Shown: piece after piece, positions 17,939-26,315 of the stretch
Numbering within the stretch: the first letter of the stretch is position 1
Layout of the letters: every line of letters begins with the position of its first letter
NCBI GenBank assembly: GCA_018267615.1
Contig: JAFDYD010000035.1
Coordinates: 29,653 to 81,243, forward strand
Length of the DNA: 51,591 nucleotides
Source: Bacteroidota bacterium
Lineage (GTDB): Bacteria; Bacteroidota; Bacteroidia; Chitinophagales; Chitinophagaceae
Reading direction: 5' to 3'
Program-made: the position numbers and the translations under genes
The notes under the pieces: model-generated
Told to the model about the DNA's origin: nothing
The model's input: the letters and a program-made list of their open reading frames with translations, nothing else
Database searches by the model: none

Positions 17939-18514
17939 TCATCTTGCAGCAGCCAGCCATTCAAATTTTTCTTTTGGCTTTTGAAGAATATTTTTTCGCA
18001 CCAAGATATCTTCGAGCATTTGCTTTGCTCTTGTATATTGAGAACGACTTGTGCTTTCTTCTATATCCAGCATATCTGCAATTTCTTTGTGTGAATAACC
18101 TTCAATGGCGTATAGATTTAGAACTGTTCTATATCCAATTGGTAGTATTCTTATGCAATCCACAATTTGCTTTGCCTGCACAATCGAAGGAACGCTTTCT
18201 TCGCGCACCTGCACCGCACTTGCCTGAAGGATATCTACACTCTCATTGAAGCGCTTATTTTTTTTCAGGTTGTTAATACAAGTATGGACAATGATCCTTC
18301 TAATCCAACCTTCAAAAGCGCCTTTGTTTTGAAAAGTATGAATCTGCAGAAATACTTTGATAAAGCCTTCCTGCAACATATCTTCGGCGTCTTCTCTATT
18401 GTGGGCAAACCGATAGCAAACAGCAAGCATTTTAGGACTATACCTATTGTACAGTTCCCGCTGGGCAGCAGCTTGATTTTTTAAACAGCCTTGTAAAATG
18501 GCGTCTTCGGTCAT
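17939..18514 (-). CDS. ECF-type RNA polymerase sigma factor
   Basis: Sigma-70 family factor of extracytoplasmic-function size (191 residues), with region 2 near residues 15-80 (YNRYSPKMLAVCYRF, NREDAEDMLQEGFIKVF) and region 4 near 120-175 (ILPIGYRTVLNLYAIEGYSHKEIADML, then the helix-turn-helix end). No other domains are present. The open frame begins with TTG at 18544, but ATG at 18514 (MTEDAILQG) is the sensible start. Its stop lies 42 bases before the start of the barrel protein gene, so the pair is likely co-transcribed and the downstream product is the natural candidate regulator. The target promoters cannot be read from this window. Confidence 0.92.
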   Translation of the reverse strand: MTEDAILQGCLKNQAAAQRELYNRYSPKMLAVCYRFAHNREDAEDMLQEGFIKVFLQIHTFQNKGAFEGWIRRIIVHTCINNLKKNKRFNESVDILQASAVQVREESVPSIVQAKQIVDCIRILPIGYRTVLNLYAIEGYSHKEIADMLDIEESTSRSQYTRAKQMLEDILVRKNILQKPKEKFEWLAAAR

Positions 18515-18626
18515 ACTAACCTTGTTGCCCTGTAATTTAGACAATTTTTTTTAGTTAAAGCTGCTTGTTTCGTAAAAAACAACAGGGCTTTTGAAGAATG
18601 TGGTTATAATTATTTCGCCATAACAG

Positions 18627-20156
18627 TTATGGATCGATCAAAATATTCCCTGTCATCTCTGATGGTATTTCTTGTCCCATCATTTTGAGCATCGTGGGCG
18701 CAATATCACCTAGCTTACCCGGTTTTATCTTTCCTTTCCATTCTTTATCGATGATAAAAAAGGGAACCGGATTCAGGGAGTGCGCAGTATTCGGAGTGCC
18801 ATCCTCGTTAATGAGATAGTCGGCATTACCGTGATCAGCAGTCAGGAAAACTGTATAGCCGTTTTCCAACGCCGCTGTCACTACCTGTTCTACGCTTTTG
18901 TCAACGGTTTCAACGGCTTTTATCGCTGCTTTCCATACGCCAGTGTGACCAACCATGTCGGCATTTGCAAAATTCAGGCAAATAAAATCTGCCGATTTAT
19001 TTTTAATTTCTTTGACGATAGTATCTGTAAGTTCCGGAGCGCTCATTTCTGGTTGAAGATCGTAAGTAGCTACTTTTGGAGAAGGTATCATCAATCTTGT
19101 TTCGCCATTAAAAGGCTGTTCCCTTCCGCCACTAAAAAAGAATGTTACGTGCGGATATTTTTCGGTTTCTGCAATACGTATTTGTTTTAATCCTTTTCTT
19201 TCGATGACTTCTCCGATGGTGTTTATCAAGTCATCATTTTCAAAAACAACATTCACATTTTTAAAATGATGATCGTATTCTGTCATGGTCGTATAGTGCA
19301 ACGATAGCTTTTTCATGCCGTGGTCCGGCATGTCCTTTTGCGTGAGCACTTCTGTTATTTCCCTGCAACGATCCGTACGGAAATTAAAACATATTACCAC
19401 GTCTTCATTGTGGATAGTTGCCACCGGTTGCTGATCTTTTCCTACTAACACTGTGGGCTTGATAAATTCATCAGTGATATTCTTCGCGTATGATTGTTCT
19501 ATTGCGTTCACCGCATCCGTATTTTTTTCTCCCTCGCCATTCACCAATGCATCATAAGCGAGCTTCACACGTTCCCATCTTTTGTCGCGATCCATTGCAT
19601 AATAACGGCCACTAACACTCGCAATTTGTCCAACAGATTTTTTTAAATGATCTTCTAGGTCCTTCATAAAAGCCAAACCACTTTTCGGATCTGTATCACG
19701 GCCATCCGTAAACGCATGTATATATACTTCATGCAAGCCTTGATCTTTACAAATATCAACAATTGCTTTTAGATGATTGATGTGTGAATGAACCCCGCCA
19801 TCACTCACCAAACCGATAAGGTGAAGCGGTTTTTTATTATTCTTTGCAAAATTTAACGATTGTAATAACGTACTATTTTTAGCAAAGGAACCATCCCTGA
19901 TTGCGACGTTGATGCGCTGCAGTTCCTGGTAAACGATTCGTCCAGCACCAATATTTAAATGCCCCACTTCCGAATTACCCATTTGACCATCCGGCAATCC
20001 AACCACTTCGCCACAAGTGATCAGCGTTGTATTTGGATATTTTTTGTATAAAGAACTTACAAATGGTGTGTTTGCATTTTGAATTGCATCTGATGATTTG
20101 ACTTTGCCTAAAGCCCAGCCATCCATAATAATCAATATCACTTTCTTGCTTGCCAT
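18627..20156 (-). CDS. gpmI: 2,3-bisphosphoglycerate-independent phosphoglycerate mutase
   Basis: Interconverts 3- and 2-phosphoglycerate in glycolysis and gluconeogenesis using two Mn2+ ions and a phosphoserine intermediate. The start at 20156 (MASKKVILIIMDGWALG) is chosen over 20252 because family members begin here; the extra 32 residues have no family character and run into the promoter region. Visible residues include metal ligand D12, catalytic S62 in MGNSEVGH, and GRDTDPKSG, RYYAMDRDKRWER, FNFRTDRCRE and FLTADHGNAD, which carry the remaining substrate and metal ligands. At 509 residues it has the normal length. It is transcribed away from DUF4783. Confidence 0.96.
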   Translation of the reverse strand: MASKKVILIIMDGWALGKVKSSDAIQNANTPFVSSLYKKYPNTTLITCGEVVGLPDGQMGNSEVGHLNIGAGRIVYQELQRINVAIRDGSFAKNSTLLQSLNFAKNNKKPLHLIGLVSDGGVHSHINHLKAIVDICKDQGLHEVYIHAFTDGRDTDPKSGLAFMKDLEDHLKKSVGQIASVSGRYYAMDRDKRWERVKLAYDALVNGEGEKNTDAVNAIEQSYAKNITDEFIKPTVLVGKDQQPVATIHNEDVVICFNFRTDRCREITEVLTQKDMPDHGMKKLSLHYTTMTEYDHHFKNVNVVFENDDLINTIGEVIERKGLKQIRIAETEKYPHVTFFFSGGREQPFNGETRLMIPSPKVATYDLQPEMSAPELTDTIVKEIKNKSADFICLNFANADMVGHTGVWKAAIKAVETVDKSVEQVVTAALENGYTVFLTADHGNADYLINEDGTPNTAHSLNPVPFFIIDKEWKGKIKPGKLGDIAPTMLKMMGQEIPSEMTGNILIDP

Positions 20157-20287
20157 ACGCTGAATGATTCGTTTTGTGCTGATTTTTGGCGCTAAAGTTA
20201 GTAGTATTACGCGGTTCTTGTGGATTTTTCCTTGTAATAAGTACTTTGGCATATTTTTAGAGGCTCTAATCCGACAATCATTTCGCT

Positions 20288-20677
20288 ATGAAAAATATAG
20301 CTGGATTGGCGTTAGCGCTGCTCACGCTTTTCCTAGTTTCTTTCAAAACCTTATTCAGCATCGATGCTGTGGCAACTGCGATTCGTTCGGGGGATGTAGC
20401 CCAGTTATCTCCTTACCTTGATTACAGGGTTGATATTGCATTACCGGATAAAAGCGACACGTACAGCAAAACGCAGGCAGAAATGGTGATTCGTGATTTT
20501 TTTGCAAATAACGGTGTCCGCAACTTCCAGGTAAAACAGAAGGGTGAAAATGCCGATTTTGTTTTTTGTGTAGGTATTTTACAAACTTATAATGGGAATT
20601 ATAGAACCTCTTTGTTCTTTAAACAAAAAGGAGACAAACAATATTTGCAGGACCTGCGTTTCCAACTTATTCAATAA
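20288..20677 (+). CDS. DUF4783 domain-containing secreted protein
   Basis: A 129-residue exported protein. The signal segment is residues 1-24 (MKNIAGLALALLTLFLVSF), and the mature part has the DUF4783 pattern: an opening helix (IDAVATAIRSGDVAQLSPYLD), a sheet with VDIALPDKSDTYSKTQAEMVIRDFFANN, and a terminal strand ending in YLQDLRFQLIQ. The family is confined to Bacteroidota and has an NTF2-like appearance; its function is not known. It is divergent from gpmI and is followed by a terminator, so it is probably transcribed alone. A TATTTTTA box at 20252-20259, with CTTG 17 bases ahead, may be its promoter. Confidence 0.85.
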   Translation: MKNIAGLALALLTLFLVSFKTLFSIDAVATAIRSGDVAQLSPYLDYRVDIALPDKSDTYSKTQAEMVIRDFFANNGVRNFQVKQKGENADFVFCVGILQTYNGNYRTSLFFKQKGDKQYLQDLRFQLIQ

Positions 20678-20701
20678 TCAATTAGTCCTAAAAAAACCAA
20701 T

Positions 20702-20734
20702 AGACTTACGGCGCTTGCCATAGGTCTTTTTTTT
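20702..20734 (+). terminator. Rho-independent terminator after DUF4783
   Basis: AGACTTACGGC (20702-20712) pairs with GCCATAGGTCT (20717-20727), with one G-U pair and one mismatch, around the loop GCTT. Eight T follow (20727-20734). It separates DUF4783 from nadC. Confidence 0.75.
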
Positions 20735-20800
20735 GTGCACAACTTTCTGTTTCCTCCTTCGCAATTGATAGATGTGCGTTCAAAGCACGAAGCTTTTAAT

Positions 20801-20808
20801 TAGTTTTG
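20801..20808 (+). promoter_or_regulatory. Possible -7 box directly before nadC
   Basis: TAGTTTTG matches TAnnTTTG exactly and ends 4 bases before the nadC ATG at 20813, after the upstream terminator. No clear TTTG is found at -33. If used, it would give a leaderless or near-leaderless mRNA. Confidence 0.3.
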
Positions 20809-20812
20809 TTGC

Positions 20813-21670
20813 ATGCTTAATTTCGACGATCATTTACAGATATTGATTGACTCCGCACTGAAAGAAGATATAGGATCTGGTGATCACTCAACCTTATCAA
20901 GTATTTCCGCAGATGCTAAGGGTAAAGCTTTTCTGTTGATCAAACAAGCTGGAATATTGGCCGGGGTATCTGTTGCAGAGAAAATTTTTTTATGGAAAGA
21001 ACCATCGGTAACCTTTGTTTCTTTCAAAAAAGACGGAGAGACAATGAGCGCTGGAGAGAAAGCTTTCGAGGTAAATGCGCACGTACACACAATATTGCAA
21101 TGCGAAAGGCTGGTATTAAATTGTATGCAACGCATGAGTGGCATTGCAACCCTGACAAAACAATACACCGATAAGTTAAAAGGGTATAAAACAAAAATTC
21201 TCGACACCAGAAAAACAACGCCCAATTTTCGTTTGTTAGAAAAAGAAGCGGTTCGGATTGGTGGAGGAGTAAATAATCGTTTCGGCCTCTATGATATGAT
21301 CATGCTAAAAGATAATCATATCGATTATTGCGGAGGCATTGAAAAAGCAATTACAAAAGCATTTGATTATACACAGTCAGAAAATAAAAACTTGAAAATC
21401 GAAATAGAAACAAGGAATATTTCTGATGTAAAAAAGGTAGTGGCCATTGGAAAAGTGGATCGCATTATGCTGGATAATTTTACGCCTGCCCAGATTAAAG
21501 AGGCGTTGAAGATTATTGACGGAAAATATGAAACCGAAGCGAGTGGCGGAATCAATCTGGAGAACCTGATCGCTTATGCCGAAACAGGTGTTGACTATAT
21601 CAGCATCGGTTCGCTGATACACCAGGCAAAAAGCCTTGATCTAAGCCTGAAAGCGGATATCGGCTCTTGA
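20813..21670 (+). CDS. nadC: Nicotinate-nucleotide diphosphorylase (carboxylating)
   Basis: Quinolinate phosphoribosyltransferase, which makes nicotinate mononucleotide from quinolinate and PRPP in de novo NAD synthesis. The substrate-binding motifs are intact: EDIGSGDHS near residue 19, LNCMQRMSGIAT near 102, ILDTRKTTPNFRLLEKEAVRIGGG near 128, MLKDNHI near 164, EIETRNISDV near 195, and a C-terminal ASGGINLENL and DYISIGSL, which bind the phosphate. Length (285) is typical. No nadA or nadB is present in the window. A tryptophan 2,3-dioxygenase 7 kb away could in principle feed quinolinate, but no other kynurenine gene is seen here. Confidence 0.96.
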   Translation: MLNFDDHLQILIDSALKEDIGSGDHSTLSSISADAKGKAFLLIKQAGILAGVSVAEKIFLWKEPSVTFVSFKKDGETMSAGEKAFEVNAHVHTILQCERLVLNCMQRMSGIATLTKQYTDKLKGYKTKILDTRKTTPNFRLLEKEAVRIGGGVNNRFGLYDMIMLKDNHIDYCGGIEKAITKAFDYTQSENKNLKIEIETRNISDVKKVVAIGKVDRIMLDNFTPAQIKEALKIIDGKYETEASGGINLENLIAYAETGVDYISIGSLIHQAKSLDLSLKADIGS

Positions 21671-21735
21671 ATAAGGGATACAATTGTAAAACATGAAATC
21701 TGAAACGCTAACCTTTCAAAGTTTGAAATCGATAT

Positions 21736-22077
21736 ATGGCAAAAAAAAATGAACCAGGAAACAGGTTTGTCTACAGTACCGATCCAGATTTCCGAATTGA
21801 TGAAAACGGACATCCACAACAGGAAACATTGCCGCCAGCTCAACAAAAATTAAAAATAAGGATTGATACCAAACAGCGTGGAGGCAAGGCCGTTAGTTTG
21901 GTAGAGGGTTTTGTCGGTAAGGAAGAAGACCTTGTGGAACTCGGAAAAAAATTAAAGACTTATTGTGGAACCGGAGGCACAGTAAAAGAAAACTTGATTA
22001 TCATTCAAGGTGATCAACGCGATAAACTCGTGCAATGGCTGAATAAAAACGGTTATACTTCCAGTAAAAAATTATAA
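21736..22077 (+). CDS. SUI1/eIF1-family translation factor (YciH-like)
   Basis: Small cytosolic protein of the SUI1 (eIF1) family, bacterial YciH type, implicated elsewhere in start-codon selection or translation control. The N-terminal 40 residues are polar (DPDFRIDENGHPQQETLPPAQQ) and may be disordered. The SUI1 core follows at about 42-113, with IRIDTKQRGGKAVSLVEGFVG, LGKKLKTYCGTGGTVKENLI and IIIQGDQRDKLVQWLNKNGY, the classic order. At 113 residues it is the normal bacterial length. It lies 65 bases after nadC on the same strand and could be transcribed from the nadC promoter; no separate terminator is visible between them. Confidence 0.93.
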   Translation: MAKKNEPGNRFVYSTDPDFRIDENGHPQQETLPPAQQKLKIRIDTKQRGGKAVSLVEGFVGKEEDLVELGKKLKTYCGTGGTVKENLIIIQGDQRDKLVQWLNKNGYTSSKKL

Positions 22078-22109
22078 GAACAAATTATAGGGAAAGAAAT
22101 TTCTATCTC

Positions 22110-22352
22110 CTATTTTATGAACTCTTTGGTATTTGATGCATTCATGATATAAGACAAAGCTCCGCTTGGGCATTTCTTCACCTGTTCAACGATAAGTATG
22201 GAATCGGATTGATTCACATCGATCCATGGTTTTCTTTTTATATCAAAAACTTTTGGTAATCCACGAACACAATTACCCGAATGGATACAGAGGTCGGGCT
22301 TCCACACAACGGTCACTTCTCCATTGGTATATTTGAAAGTTTTTTGAGACAT
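22110..22352 (-). CDS. YjdI-like (4Fe-4S) mono-cluster protein
   Basis: An 80-residue cytosolic iron-sulfur protein of the divergent ferredoxin-like Fer4_19 family (E. coli YjdI). Cysteines are at 22, 28 and 61 in the motifs DLCIHSGNCVRGLP and VKKCPSGALSY, with PWIDVNQ between them; this is the usual spacing of the family, which lacks the fourth cysteine of ordinary ferredoxins. A role as an electron carrier is inferred. It ends just past the convergent SUI1 gene and begins 40 bases after isocitrate dehydrogenase on the same strand, so the two may share a transcript. Confidence 0.88.
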   Translation of the reverse strand: MSQKTFKYTNGEVTVVWKPDLCIHSGNCVRGLPKVFDIKRKPWIDVNQSDSILIVEQVKKCPSGALSYIMNASNTKEFIK

Positions 22353-22392
22353 GTTTTTTTCTTAAATAGTTTACAATCGCACTTGCCAAATA

Positions 22393-23844
22393 TCATTGGC
22401 CCTGCGCAAGGCTATACGCTTTTTTGGTTCCCCACATATTTAATAATTCTGACGAGCAGATTTTGAAATCACCGCTGAGACTTACATATAGTCCCAATAC
22501 ATCCTGTTGATTCAACGGATAATCATCGATACTTTCAAAACGTACATTATATTCGTTAACAAGGTTCGTATATACGGAACCGGTAGGCCATACCTGTGTA
22601 CCCCGGTTGCTTATATTAATAAGATTGAATTTAACACCAGCATGTCGCTGACATTTTTTGGCAATTTCTTCGGGTTGTTCGGAACTTTCAATAAACATAT
22701 CTACGCCCACAATTTTTTCTGCTTCCATTTCTTTTGATACCATCATTGCGTTGTGATCAAGTTTAAAAAATGTTGGCGTCGCCGGCATATTGGGCAACAC
22801 AGCTTTTGCTCCATGGGCTGGCGTTTTTCCAAAATTGCCAATGATTGCATCTGCAAATTGAGTTGTATTCAACGATGGAATATTCTTATCTCCAAAATCA
22901 CCAGTATGTTTTCCTTGCTCTAGGGTAAAGAGCAACGCATTTTCGATAACCGCAGCATTTTCCATAAGGCCGAGATGGCGCAGCATAGCAATCCCGCTTA
23001 GTAACAATGCGGTTGGATTTGCGATATTTTTTCCTGCGATATCCGGAGCAGTTCCGTGAACCGCTTCAAATATCGAAATATGATCACCAATATTTGCAGA
23101 AGGAGCAAAGCCAAGTCCGCCGACGAGACCTGCACAAAGATCCGAAACAATATCTCCCTGTAGATTCGTTAACACAACCACATCAAATGTATCCGGTCTC
23201 GTCACGAGCTTCATACAAAGATCATCGACGATCACATCATCCGATTTTATTTCGGGATACTCTTTGGCCACTTCGTTGAAGCAATCCAAAAAAAGCCCAT
23301 CAGTTAATTTCATGATATTGGCCTTGTGACCACAGGTAATTCTTTTCGTTCCTTTTTTCTTTGCCATCTCAAATGCATATTTGATTACCTGCAAACTGCC
23401 GGGCCTGGTAATAAACCGACGGCTCAATGCTACATCGTGCGTAGGCATATGCTCGATACCACCATAAGTATCTTCAATATTTTCGCGGACAATAGTAATA
23501 TCGATCGGGATACCTGCCTTTGAAAAAACGGTGTCGACACCGTGCAGCGTTTGAAACACGCGTTTATTTGCGTAGGTGTTCCATGTTTTGCGCGCGGTGA
23601 CGTTAACACTTTTTACACCTTTTCCTTTCGGCGTTTCCATCGGGCCTTTGAATAAAATGCTTAAGGTCTCAATGGTTTTCTGCGCTTCAGGCGTCATGCC
23701 ATTTGAAAAACCTTTGTCAAAAACCCATTTTCCCATATCCACGAATTCATATTCGAGCGGCACTTTATTCGCCTTAAAAATGTTTATTACCGCATCCATT
23801 ATCTCCGGGCCAATTCCATCACCTTTAGCTACTGCTATTTTCAT
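22393..23844 (-). CDS. icd: Isocitrate dehydrogenase, Thermus-type, with NAD+-type cofactor residues
   Basis: TCA-cycle enzyme oxidising isocitrate to 2-oxoglutarate. At 483 residues it matches the longer Thermus-type form, with a catalytic core (about 1-335) and a C-terminal extension. Substrate residues align with E. coli ICDH: S79 and N81 (KSVNV), R85, R95, R120 (IVREN), Y127, K174, and metal ligands D231 and D235 (GDIVSDLCAG). The cofactor segment HGTAPDIAGKNIANP has D268, I269 and A275 where NADP enzymes have Lys, Tyr and Val, pointing to NAD+. Databases often label this group NADP-dependent. It starts 152 bases from divergent apaG and may be co-transcribed with the YjdI-like gene. Confidence 0.93.
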   Translation of the reverse strand: MKIAVAKGDGIGPEIMDAVINIFKANKVPLEYEFVDMGKWVFDKGFSNGMTPEAQKTIETLSILFKGPMETPKGKGVKSVNVTARKTWNTYANKRVFQTLHGVDTVFSKAGIPIDITIVRENIEDTYGGIEHMPTHDVALSRRFITRPGSLQVIKYAFEMAKKKGTKRITCGHKANIMKLTDGLFLDCFNEVAKEYPEIKSDDVIVDDLCMKLVTRPDTFDVVVLTNLQGDIVSDLCAGLVGGLGFAPSANIGDHISIFEAVHGTAPDIAGKNIANPTALLLSGIAMLRHLGLMENAAVIENALLFTLEQGKHTGDFGDKNIPSLNTTQFADAIIGNFGKTPAHGAKAVLPNMPATPTFFKLDHNAMMVSKEMEAEKIVGVDMFIESSEQPEEIAKKCQRHAGVKFNLINISNRGTQVWPTGSVYTNLVNEYNVRFESIDDYPLNQQDVLGLYVSLSGDFKICSSELLNMWGTKKAYSLAQGQ

Positions 23845-23996
23845 ATTCTGAGAATTTTAAGTAAGGGTTTTAAGTTGCTGTTGAGGCTCGTCAAGTTTGT
23901 GCTAAATTAGTATAGAATCAGGATTGTAGCACTAAATTGTAAATAATCCTTTTAGCTGCCACTGTTTTTGATTAATTTTATAAAAACTCGGTTTCA

Positions 23997-24383
23997 ATGG
24001 CAAGTAAAATTTCTGAAGGAGTTGAAATAAATGTTGAAACTTTTTACCAGCCGGATTATAGTAACCCCGTATCTGGTGAATACATGTTTGCTTATCGGAT
24101 CACCATCGAAAATCATAATAGCTTTTCAGTAAAACTGCAACGCCGCCACTGGCATATTTTTGATAGCAATGGCAGTTATCGTGAAGTGGAAGGTGAAGGA
24201 GTTGTAGGTGTACAACCAATATTGAATCCGGGCGAACGCTACCAGTATGTTAGCGGATGCAATCTCAGAACAGAGATGGGAAAAATGCACGGAACGTACA
24301 CGATGGAAAATCTTAATAATAAAAAAAACTTCGAAGTAAATATTCCTGTTTTCGAAATGATCGTTCCGTTTAAGATGAACTAA
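23997..24383 (+). CDS. apaG: ApaG protein
   Basis: A 128-residue single-domain protein with the fibronectin III-like ApaG fold (DUF525). It shows the order VNVETFYQPDYSNP, EYMFAYRITIENHNSFSVKLQRRHWHIFDSNG (residues near 27-58), VVGVQPILNPGERYQYVSGC and GTYTMEN, all typical. It is historically tied to cobalt/magnesium resistance in enterobacteria, but the biochemical role remains unclear. It is divergent from isocitrate dehydrogenase and convergent with the peptide transporter. No operon partner is visible. Confidence 0.93.
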   Translation: MASKISEGVEINVETFYQPDYSNPVSGEYMFAYRITIENHNSFSVKLQRRHWHIFDSNGSYREVEGEGVVGVQPILNPGERYQYVSGCNLRTEMGKMHGTYTMENLNNKKNFEVNIPVFEMIVPFKMN

Positions 24384-24479
24384 GATCATTTTATTTTTAT
24401 CTCGAAAAGATTCCTCCAATTTTTATTTGCTATTTCTCTCAATAAAAAATTGAAAAATTTATTTTCCTTCAGCGATTTA

Positions 24480-26144
24480 CTAATCGTTAGAAGCACTAGC
24501 CTGCACTACTACTTCGTTTAATTTTTTTGTCAACGGTAATAATGCAAATCCGGCAACGATTGCTGCAACTGCGCTGATTCCAAAAAATACGGCCTTGTTA
24601 TCAAACTTGTCCCAGAATCCTGTCATGATTCCGGCGATTTTTCCACCGAGAGATGTTGTGATAAACCAGCCGCCCATCATCAATGCCGTGAATCTTCTTG
24701 GAGCAACTTTCGAAACAAGGGATAATCCAACCGGGCTCATAAATAGTTCGCTTATTGTAAAGACACCATAGCTGGCGAATATCCATGCAGAAGAAACTTT
24801 GTTGTGATAAACATTTGTTGACAGGCACGCAACGACCATGATGACGGACGACAAACCTGCAATGACAGTTCCCCATGCAAATTTTGTTGGAGTTGAAAGT
24901 TCTTTTCCCTTCGCTTTGAGCCATCCAAAAAATCCAACAATAACGGGTGTTAGCACAATGATCCAAAATGGATTGATCGATTGATAAATTTCTGTGGACA
25001 CCAGTTTAAGATCTTGTCCTTCTGCCGGCCACTCGCTTTTTGGTAAATTCTGAAAATATGGATCAACGCCCTGATGTGTAATCACATTTCCATTTGCATC
25101 TGTTTGCGCCCTGAATTGCTCATCCAGCACCGGAACATCTTTGGGTTTTGTATTGACGATTTGTAAAAATCCAAATGGCTTTAATATTTTTTGAGCGGCC
25201 TGCGGCGTTTCGCGTTGCGTATAAGTATCTGCCCAGATCGTGAGCGAAGTTGCATTTTGATTATAGATATTCCAGAAAATAATAGCTACGCCAAAAAGTA
25301 TAAACAATGTTCCGATTCTTTTTTTATCAAATCCTTTACAACGATACCATACGCTGAAATAAAAAATAATGATCGGTACACATGCGAAAAGAAAAGCATC
25401 GTTCGAATCGGAGCCGAAGAGATTGCCTTTGATCATCCAACCTACTACTCCTGCAAGCACTGCGGGAATAAAAACATAAGTGACGATCTTGGAAAAAGGC
25501 ATGTCTTCTTTTTGTACCGGCTTAATTACATCGGCATGTTTGATATGTTTTTGTCCGGTAGCAAACCATATTACGGATAGAACCATTCCCGCACCGGCAG
25601 CGAAAAAAGCGTAATTCCAGGTATAGTTGTTTCGTAAATAAGCGGCGACGAAATTGCATATAAACGCACCGATATTGATACCCATGTAAAAAATATTGTA
25701 AGCAACATCTTTCTTGGGTTTCAGGTCTTCTCTATTGTAAATATTTCCGAGCAGCGTGCTGATATTCGGTTTGAAAAAACCATTTCCAATAATTACTGAT
25801 GCCAGCGCAACGTAAAGAAGCGAACCACTGTTAGGTATAGCGAGTAAGAAATAACCAAGAGCCATCAGTGAGCCGCCAAGGAAAATCGCACGACGATATC
25901 CGATATATCGGTCCGCAATCAGTCCACCAATGAAAGGAGTGAGGTAAACCAATGCGATATAACTACCAACGATATCCGCTGCCACGCTGATATCCATTCC
26001 TCTGCCACCGTGACTAACGGTATCTTTCAAATAAAGTAACAGGATTCCAACCATCAGGTAATATCCAAACCGTTCCCACATTTCGGTAAAGAATAAAATA
26101 TATAGTCCCCGGGGATGACCTTTTTTTGGAAGTACCTCACTCAT
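24480..26144 (-). CDS. Proton-coupled peptide transporter (POT/PTR2 family MFS)
   Basis: Inner-membrane importer of di- and tripeptides driven by protons. The POT signatures are present: EMWERFGYYLMVGILLLYL near residue 17 (the ExxERFxYY motif), and FIGGLIADRYIGYRRAIFLGG near 75. Some 12-14 helices can be counted across 554 residues. Unusually long polar segments (about 310-375) separate the middle helices, with DTYTQRETPQAA and DPYFQNLPKSEWPAEG, probably a periplasmic loop found in Bacteroidota members. It is transcribed toward apaG; the 171-base gap before purD is AT-rich, and I found no clear promoter box there. Confidence 0.93.
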   Translation of the reverse strand: MSEVLPKKGHPRGLYILFFTEMWERFGYYLMVGILLLYLKDTVSHGGRGMDISVAADIVGSYIALVYLTPFIGGLIADRYIGYRRAIFLGGSLMALGYFLLAIPNSGSLLYVALASVIIGNGFFKPNISTLLGNIYNREDLKPKKDVAYNIFYMGINIGAFICNFVAAYLRNNYTWNYAFFAAGAGMVLSVIWFATGQKHIKHADVIKPVQKEDMPFSKIVTYVFIPAVLAGVVGWMIKGNLFGSDSNDAFLFACVPIIIFYFSVWYRCKGFDKKRIGTLFILFGVAIIFWNIYNQNATSLTIWADTYTQRETPQAAQKILKPFGFLQIVNTKPKDVPVLDEQFRAQTDANGNVITHQGVDPYFQNLPKSEWPAEGQDLKLVSTEIYQSINPFWIIVLTPVIVGFFGWLKAKGKELSTPTKFAWGTVIAGLSSVIMVVACLSTNVYHNKVSSAWIFASYGVFTISELFMSPVGLSLVSKVAPRRFTALMMGGWFITTSLGGKIAGIMTGFWDKFDNKAVFFGISAVAAIVAGFALLPLTKKLNEVVVQASASND

Positions 26145-26315
26145 ATGGTTTGATTTTCGTTATTTTGTTTTTGTAAGAAATCAATAACGTAAAATACAGA
26201 TAAATTCGAAATAGTAAATAATCTGTACAAACTTGAAAAATACGATTAGGGCACAAATTTTTTTTCACCATGTGATCATGAATGGTGAATTTCGGGTTCG
26301 AATTATTGATACACT

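Noticed and set aside
20157..20252. N-terminal extension of gpmI to 20252
   Set aside because: The 32 added residues precede the conserved family start (VILIIMDGWALG) and have no family character.
22087..22113. ATAGG...CCTAT hairpin between the SUI1 and YjdI-like genes as a bidirectional terminator
   Set aside because: Only five base pairs with a long interior and no proper T run; overlaps the YjdI-like stop codon.
26290..26305. GGGTTCGAATT resembling a tRNA T-loop before purD
   Set aside because: No acceptor, D or anticodon stems can be folded around it; the flanks are AT-rich promoter-like sequence.
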